Assembly (NCBI GenBank): GCA_904420585.1
Contig: CAJFVX010000045.1
Span: 1-64,000, forward strand
Length of the DNA stretch: 64,000 nt
Direction: 5' to 3'
Origin: Candidatus Howiella intestinavium
GTDB taxonomy: Bacteria; Bacillota; Clostridia; Oscillospirales; Acutalibacteraceae
Shown here: positions 60,336-64,000 of the stretch, piece by piece
How the letters are laid out: each line of letters opens with the position of its first letter
Numbering within the stretch: position 1 is the stretch's first letter
The notes under the pieces: generated by a model
Databases searched by the model: none
The model's input: the letters and a program-made list of their open reading frames with translations, nothing else
Told to the model about the DNA's origin: nothing
Position numbers and translations under genes: made by a program

Positions 60336-61508
60336 TTAAATCTCCCCGTCCAGCAGGTCGGCCAGGATGGGGTTGGAGAGCAGAAAGCCCTCCGGCGTAA
60401 AGGCCAGCCGCCCGTCCCCAAGCCGCATATAGCCGGCCTGCACATACCGGGCCGCCCGCCGGGCCAGCCCCGCCGCCGGCGGCCGGCCGTACCTTTCTGC
60501 AAAGAGGGAAAAATCCAGGCCGTCGGCAAGCCGCAGGCGGAGCATGGCGTATTCGGCCGGTTCTCCCCCCGGCCCCTCGTCAAGGGGCGGCAGGGCCGCC
60601 GGCGGGGCAGGGAGGCCCAGCTTCTCCCATATGTCCGCCCGGCCGCCCCGCCCCTCTATATACCCCCGCACGTCCCGGGGATAGAAAAACCGCCGGCCAA
60701 ACAGATAGGAATGGGCCGCCGGGCCCAGGCCCAGATAAGGCTCGCCGTTCCAGTATTTCAGGTTGTGGCGGCTCTCCCGGCCGGGCCGGGCAAAATTGGA
60801 GATTTCATACTGCCGGTACCCCCGCCGGGCCAGTTCCCTTACGGCCAAAAGGTACAAATCGGCCGCCGCATCCTCGTCGGGCAGGGGGAGGGTATCCCGC
60901 TGCCGGTAAAAGGGCGTCCCCTCCTCTATTTTCAGCAGATAGGCCGATATATGGGCGGGGGAAAGGCCGGTGAGAAATTTGATGGAGTTTTCCAGGCTCC
61001 CGGGGGTCTGGCCGGGAATGGCCAGCATCAAATCCACCGAGAGGTTGGAAATGCCCACGGCGGCCGCGTCGGCGGCCGTGCGGCAGACGTCGGCCGGGGT
61101 GTGGCGGCGGCCGAGAAAATCCAGCTCGGCCTGCCGGCCGCTCTGCACCCCCAGGGACAGGCGGTTGACCCCGGCGGCCGCCGCCTCCTGCAGGGTGGGG
61201 CGCAAATCGTCGGCGGGGTTGGCCTCCAGGGTGATTTCCGCGTCAGGGGCAAGGGAAAAACCGGCCGCCGCCCTCTCCAGGATACGGGCCAGCCGCCGGC
61301 CGCCCAGCAGGGAGGGGGTGCCGCCGCCGAAATACACCGTGTCCACCGTAAAGGAGCGGCAGATCTGGCTCCAGGCGGCCAGCTCCCGGCAGAGGGCGTC
61401 GGTATAGGCGTCCAGCAGTTCCGCCGGGGCGGGGAAGGAGTAAAAATCGCAGTAGGCGCACTTGGACGCGCAGAAGGGAATATGCAGATACAGACCCAGA
61501 TGGGACAA
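60336..61508 (-). CDS. hemW: Radical SAM protein HemW (heme chaperone)
   Basis: 390 aa. The start is TTG 61508, with GGGAGG 8 bases upstream and LSHLGLYLHIPFC matching family starts. The radical SAM cluster is in CASKCAYCDFYSF, followed by VYFGGGTPSLL, EANPADDL, NRLSLGVQS and the C-terminal HemN-like domain (FAERYGRPP). Long annotated as an oxygen-independent coproporphyrinogen oxidase, this subgroup (HemW) lacks that activity and hands heme to respiratory enzymes. Divergent from the exported Ig-like gene. Confidence 0.93.
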   Translation of the reverse strand: MSHLGLYLHIPFCASKCAYCDFYSFPAPAELLDAYTDALCRELAAWSQICRSFTVDTVYFGGGTPSLLGGRRLARILERAAAGFSLAPDAEITLEANPADDLRPTLQEAAAAGVNRLSLGVQSGRQAELDFLGRRHTPADVCRTAADAAAVGISNLSVDLMLAIPGQTPGSLENSIKFLTGLSPAHISAYLLKIEEGTPFYRQRDTLPLPDEDAAADLYLLAVRELARRGYRQYEISNFARPGRESRHNLKYWNGEPYLGLGPAAHSYLFGRRFFYPRDVRGYIEGRGGRADIWEKLGLPAPPAALPPLDEGPGGEPAEYAMLRLRLADGLDFSLFAERYGRPPAAGLARRAARYVQAGYMRLGDGRLAFTPEGFLLSNPILADLLDGEI

Positions 61509-61605
61509 AAACACCGCCTCCCGGAAGAATCTTTTGCCGTATGCAGCAAAGCCATGGAATCCGGCCACTTATAAAATAGAAACCATCACAAGGAGGCTGG
61601 AAACC

Positions 61606-62784
61606 GTGAAACACAAATTTTTGCTTGGCGCCCTGGCCGCAGCGCTTGTCTGCACGGCGGGGACCTGTACCCCCCATTTTACCACAGATGGGGAGGATTT
61701 GCCATCCTCCCTGCCCCAGAGTACGGCCATCGCCCCTGCGTCCACCGGGTCTTCCACGGTTTCGGAGCCGGCTGATTCCGCTGCCTCTGCCGTCTCTGCC
61801 GCTTCCAGTGATTCTGCTGCTTCTGCTTCCCCCGCCCCCGCCTCTCTGCCGGCGGAAGGGGATGCACAGCCGGCATCCTCCCACAGCGATACGGTTGTAT
61901 CCGATACAGAGGCGCCGGCAGCCTGTCCCCAGCGGGTGTATCTGGACGGCCTGATGCGGGAGAACCAGGTCTTCCTGGACGAAATCCTCTATCTTTCGGA
62001 AAATGAGCGGGTGGCCCTGGTGCCTTTGCAGCGGGAGTACCCCGTAGGCGCCGCCGCCGTCCAGGCGGAATTTATCAACTGCAGCGACCAGGCGTTTTAC
62101 TACGGGCCGGACAGCCGGGATTTTTCCCTGGAAAAGCTGGTGGGGGAGGTATGGGTACAGGTCCCCACGGCGGTCAGCCCCATCCTGGTACCGGAAATCG
62201 CGGCCAGCGTGGAGCCCCACGGCCGGCAGGTAAAGGACTTCGATTTGCGCATATACCGCTCCGACTGGCTCACGGCCGGCCGATACCGGATTCTGGAAGG
62301 GCAGCCCGGCAATGCCTATGCGCCCCGGTTCAAGTGCTATTTCCGGCTGTATGACGACGGCAATCCCCCGCCCGCGGAAAACCTGGATGCAATCTTCCAG
62401 GACGCTGCAGCCCGGGGCGATACGGTCTATTCCCTGCCCGGCGGCGGCCAGGCGGCCCTGGTGCCGGAACAGCGTTCGGCCGCCTCTGCAGACGGCTATT
62501 TGGGGTTCCGGTATGTCAACAACGCCGACACGTCCTTTACCTTCGACTGGAACGGCAGCTATGTCCGGCTGCAGCGGCTGACGGATGGCCAGTGGGTTAC
62601 GGTGAGCGAAACCGTGCCCCAGCCCGACAATCCCCTGCCCACCACCGTGGCGCCCCACTCCGGTTACCAGCGCTTCCTGTATACTTACGACCTGGACATG
62701 CAGCCGGGGGAATACCGGCTCTGGGAGGGTCCGGCGGCGGAGGGGGACCCCCGGTTTGTCTGCCATTTTACCATTACCGGTTAA
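61606..62784 (+). CDS. Exported Ser/Ala-rich protein with two Ig-like domains
   Basis: 392 aa from GTG 61606, AAGGAGG 9 bases upstream. The signal is HKFLLGALAAALVCTAGTC, without a clean lipobox. A Ser/Ala/Pro-rich linker (about 45-110) follows, then two bacterial Ig-like (Big_14-type) domains: about 130-240 (FINCSDQAFYYG, FSLEKLVGEVWVQVPT, LTAGRYRILEG) and about 290-392 (FRYVNNADTSFTFDWNG, VRLQRLTDGQWVTVSE, PGEYRLWEGP). A surface protein of unknown role. It is 19 bases before a related gene and forms an operon with it. Confidence 0.75.
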   Translation: MKHKFLLGALAAALVCTAGTCTPHFTTDGEDLPSSLPQSTAIAPASTGSSTVSEPADSAASAVSAASSDSAASASPAPASLPAEGDAQPASSHSDTVVSDTEAPAACPQRVYLDGLMRENQVFLDEILYLSENERVALVPLQREYPVGAAAVQAEFINCSDQAFYYGPDSRDFSLEKLVGEVWVQVPTAVSPILVPEIAASVEPHGRQVKDFDLRIYRSDWLTAGRYRILEGQPGNAYAPRFKCYFRLYDDGNPPPAENLDAIFQDAAARGDTVYSLPGGGQAALVPEQRSAASADGYLGFRYVNNADTSFTFDWNGSYVRLQRLTDGQWVTVSETVPQPDNPLPTTVAPHSGYQRFLYTYDLDMQPGEYRLWEGPAAEGDPRFVCHFTITG

Positions 62785-62803
62785 AAGAAAAGGAGGGAGT
62801 CCT

Positions 62804-63519
62804 ATGAAGAGAAAGAATCTGCTGGCCCTTTTGTGCGCGGTTGTCCTGATGGCTGCGTCGGCCGCCTGTAATGCCGGGAGCGGCGATACCGCCCAGCTTA
62901 CTTCCCCCGGGTCCGCCCCGGTATCCGACCAGGCGCCGGTCTCCCGGGAAGCCGACAGCCGGCCGGTGGAAACCAGCGTCCCGCCGGCACGGCATCCAGC
63001 GCGCCGGCGGAATCGGCATCCGGCGCCCCGGCTGGTTCGGCAGAGTCCGCCGCCGCAGTCCCGGATAAGGGAGGCATGGCCTCTGCCGCAGCCAGCGCGC
63101 CGGTGGAATCGGCAGTCGTATCCCATGCCGGTTCGGCGGGTTCCGCCGCCGCCCCGGATGGAAGCGGCCCGGCCTACAGCGACGCCGAGGCCGCCGCCTA
63201 TGTCACCGCCGCGCCGGTGCAGGACAGCTATCCTGTTTCCAGCCCGTCGGTTGAAATCCTGCTGCGAAACGCCGGGGAGAAAACCTACATATACGGCAAA
63301 CCCTTCCGGCTGGAGCGGCAGGTGGGGGATGGCTGGGAGACCGTGCCCTTCCGGGAGGATACCGCTTTCGCGTCTATCGGCATCCTGCTGCTCCCCGGCG
63401 GGGAGAGCCGGCAATCCTATCCCCTGGACTGCTTCGCCCAGCCCCTGACGCCGGGAACCTACCGGCTTTCCATGGGCATGACCGACTATACGGTGGGCTG
63501 CACCTTCCGGCTGGAATAA
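62804..63519 (+). pseudogene. Lipoprotein with one Ig-like domain, frameshifted
   Basis: ATG 62804 (AGGAGGG upstream) opens MKRKNLLALLCAVVLMAASA followed by ACNAG, a clear lipobox Cys. The frame runs to about 62980 and then turns into Arg/Pro-rich nonsense up to 63448. From 62983 the other frame gives the expected linker (GTASSAPAESASGAPAGSAE) and a Big_14-type domain (PSVEILLRNAGEKTYIYG, ERQVGDGWETVPF, LTPGTYRLSMGM) to the stop at 63519. One base seems lost within CCCGCCGG near 62980-62987. The intact product would be about 238 aa. Confidence 0.75.
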
Positions 63520-63535
63520 TCGCCCTATGCAATAA

Positions 63536-63582
63536 GACCGGCCCCTGCGAGCTGTACGAGCGCTCGCAGGGGCCGGTTCGTT
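63536..63582. terminator. Terminator between convergent genes
   Basis: A 14-bp stem CCGGCCCCTGCGAG/CTCGCAGGGGCCGG (63538-63551 with 63563-63576), followed by TTCGTTCT on the plus strand. It ends the lipoprotein operon and probably the dockerin gene on the other strand. Confidence 0.75.
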
Positions 63583-63612
63583 CTGCGCAGAAACGGGCAG
63601 GAGGTCCCGCCG

Positions 63613-64000
63613 CTACGCACCCCGGGCTAAAATGCGGCAGATGCCCATGACATCCTCGATGGCTACCTTCCCGTCCCCGGTTGTGTCGCCGGACAGAATT
63701 TCCCCAGCCGTGGGTTCGGTGTCGGCCGCCTTGCGGGCCAGCACCCTGCAGGCCGCCATGACGTCCTGTATATCCACGGTCTTATCCCGGTTCAGGTCGC
63801 CCAGCTTAAATACCGGCAGGGCGAGGGAGCCGGTTTCGTTCGCCGCTGTCGCCGTCACCGTAAGGCTTTCGGCCGTCTCGTCGGCGGCCAGGGTCAGCAG
63901 GCCGTTTTCGTCGATGGCCGTGCCGGCGGCACCGCCGGTTACGCTCCAGGTGACATCCTCTGCATCCCCTGCGGTAAACTGCACCGTCTTGCCGGTCACC
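63613..64000 (-). CDS. C-terminal end of a dockerin-containing protein (partial)
   Basis: The gene enters from beyond the right edge; only the last 128 or so residues are in the window. They comprise a Big-like domain (VQFTAGDAEDVTWSVTGG, TAIDENGLLTLAADETAE) and a type I dockerin (63613-63804) with two loops, NRDKTVDIQD and TGDGKVAIED, each followed by a CRVLAR/CRILAR helix. The dockerin matches that of the rhamnosidase closely. The catalytic part cannot be seen. Confidence 0.85.
   Translation of the reverse strand, partial: VTGKTVQFTAGDAEDVTWSVTGGAAGTAIDENGLLTLAADETAESLTVTATAANETGSLALPVFKLGDLNRDKTVDIQDVMAACRVLARKAADTEPTAGEILSGDTTGDGKVAIEDVMGICRILARGA

Overview
The window looks like a chromosomal segment of a GC-rich, spore-forming gut or rumen clostridium (Oscillospiraceae/Ruminococcaceae type). 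The evidence is seen in the sequence: spoIIE and spoVT, dockerin and cohesin modules, SipW-type signal peptides, strong AGGAGG ribosome binding sites, clostridial metG-tatD order and sigma-A promoters with 17-base spacers. Species-level assignment is not possible from sequence reading alone.

Layout. (1) 0.1-0.4 kb: a tRNA-Arg(ACG) with terminators. (2) 0.7-18.8 kb: a plant-polysaccharide region. It holds a secreted multimodular GH78 alpha-L-rhamnosidase with a C-terminal dockerin; an AraC regulator downstream of a Dam-type methylase with an HTH head; a dockerin-bearing GH105-type protein with tandem F5/8 C domains, broken by a single-base frameshift; a cell-wall cohesin protein in the same operon; a 2-hydroxyacid dehydrogenase; a TIM-barrel sugar isomerase/epimerase; and a GH2 beta-mannosidase. 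Together they suggest capture and breakdown of rhamnogalacturonan and mannan at the cell surface. (3) Four large paralogs with SipW-type (TasA/CalY-like) heads and different beta-helical tails lie at 19.1, 26.8, 37.8 and 46.2 kb, plus a relic at 20.9 kb. (4) Between them are housekeeping and signalling genes: trpS with an aminotransferase; spoIIE behind a long-spacer Spo0A-type promoter; a GntR/ABC/GNAT operon behind an operator palindrome; a PASTA pseudokinase; ppk-pfk-rsmE; metG and tatD; an AEC permease; and a glycolipid/phospholipid operon (MGDG-synthase-like GT28 and plsY). (5) 48-58 kb: spoVT, a DUF975-CmpB membrane fusion, a YfbR-like nucleotidase divergent from a GT-C glycosyltransferase, and two tandem YfhO-like proteins, probably for surface-polymer glycosylation. 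(6) 58.7-64 kb: an AT-richer Fic gene, a zinc-ribbon membrane protein, hemW, two Ser/Ala-rich exported Ig-like proteins (one frameshifted), and the end of another dockerin protein that runs off the right edge.

Across the window a modular intergenic repeat made of up to four consecutive hairpins recurs in both orientations. The most unusual items are the SipW paralog family with its shared hinge and promoter, this hairpin repeat, the cohesin/dockerin operon and the PASTA pseudokinase. All functional statements are by reading motifs; no database search was run.
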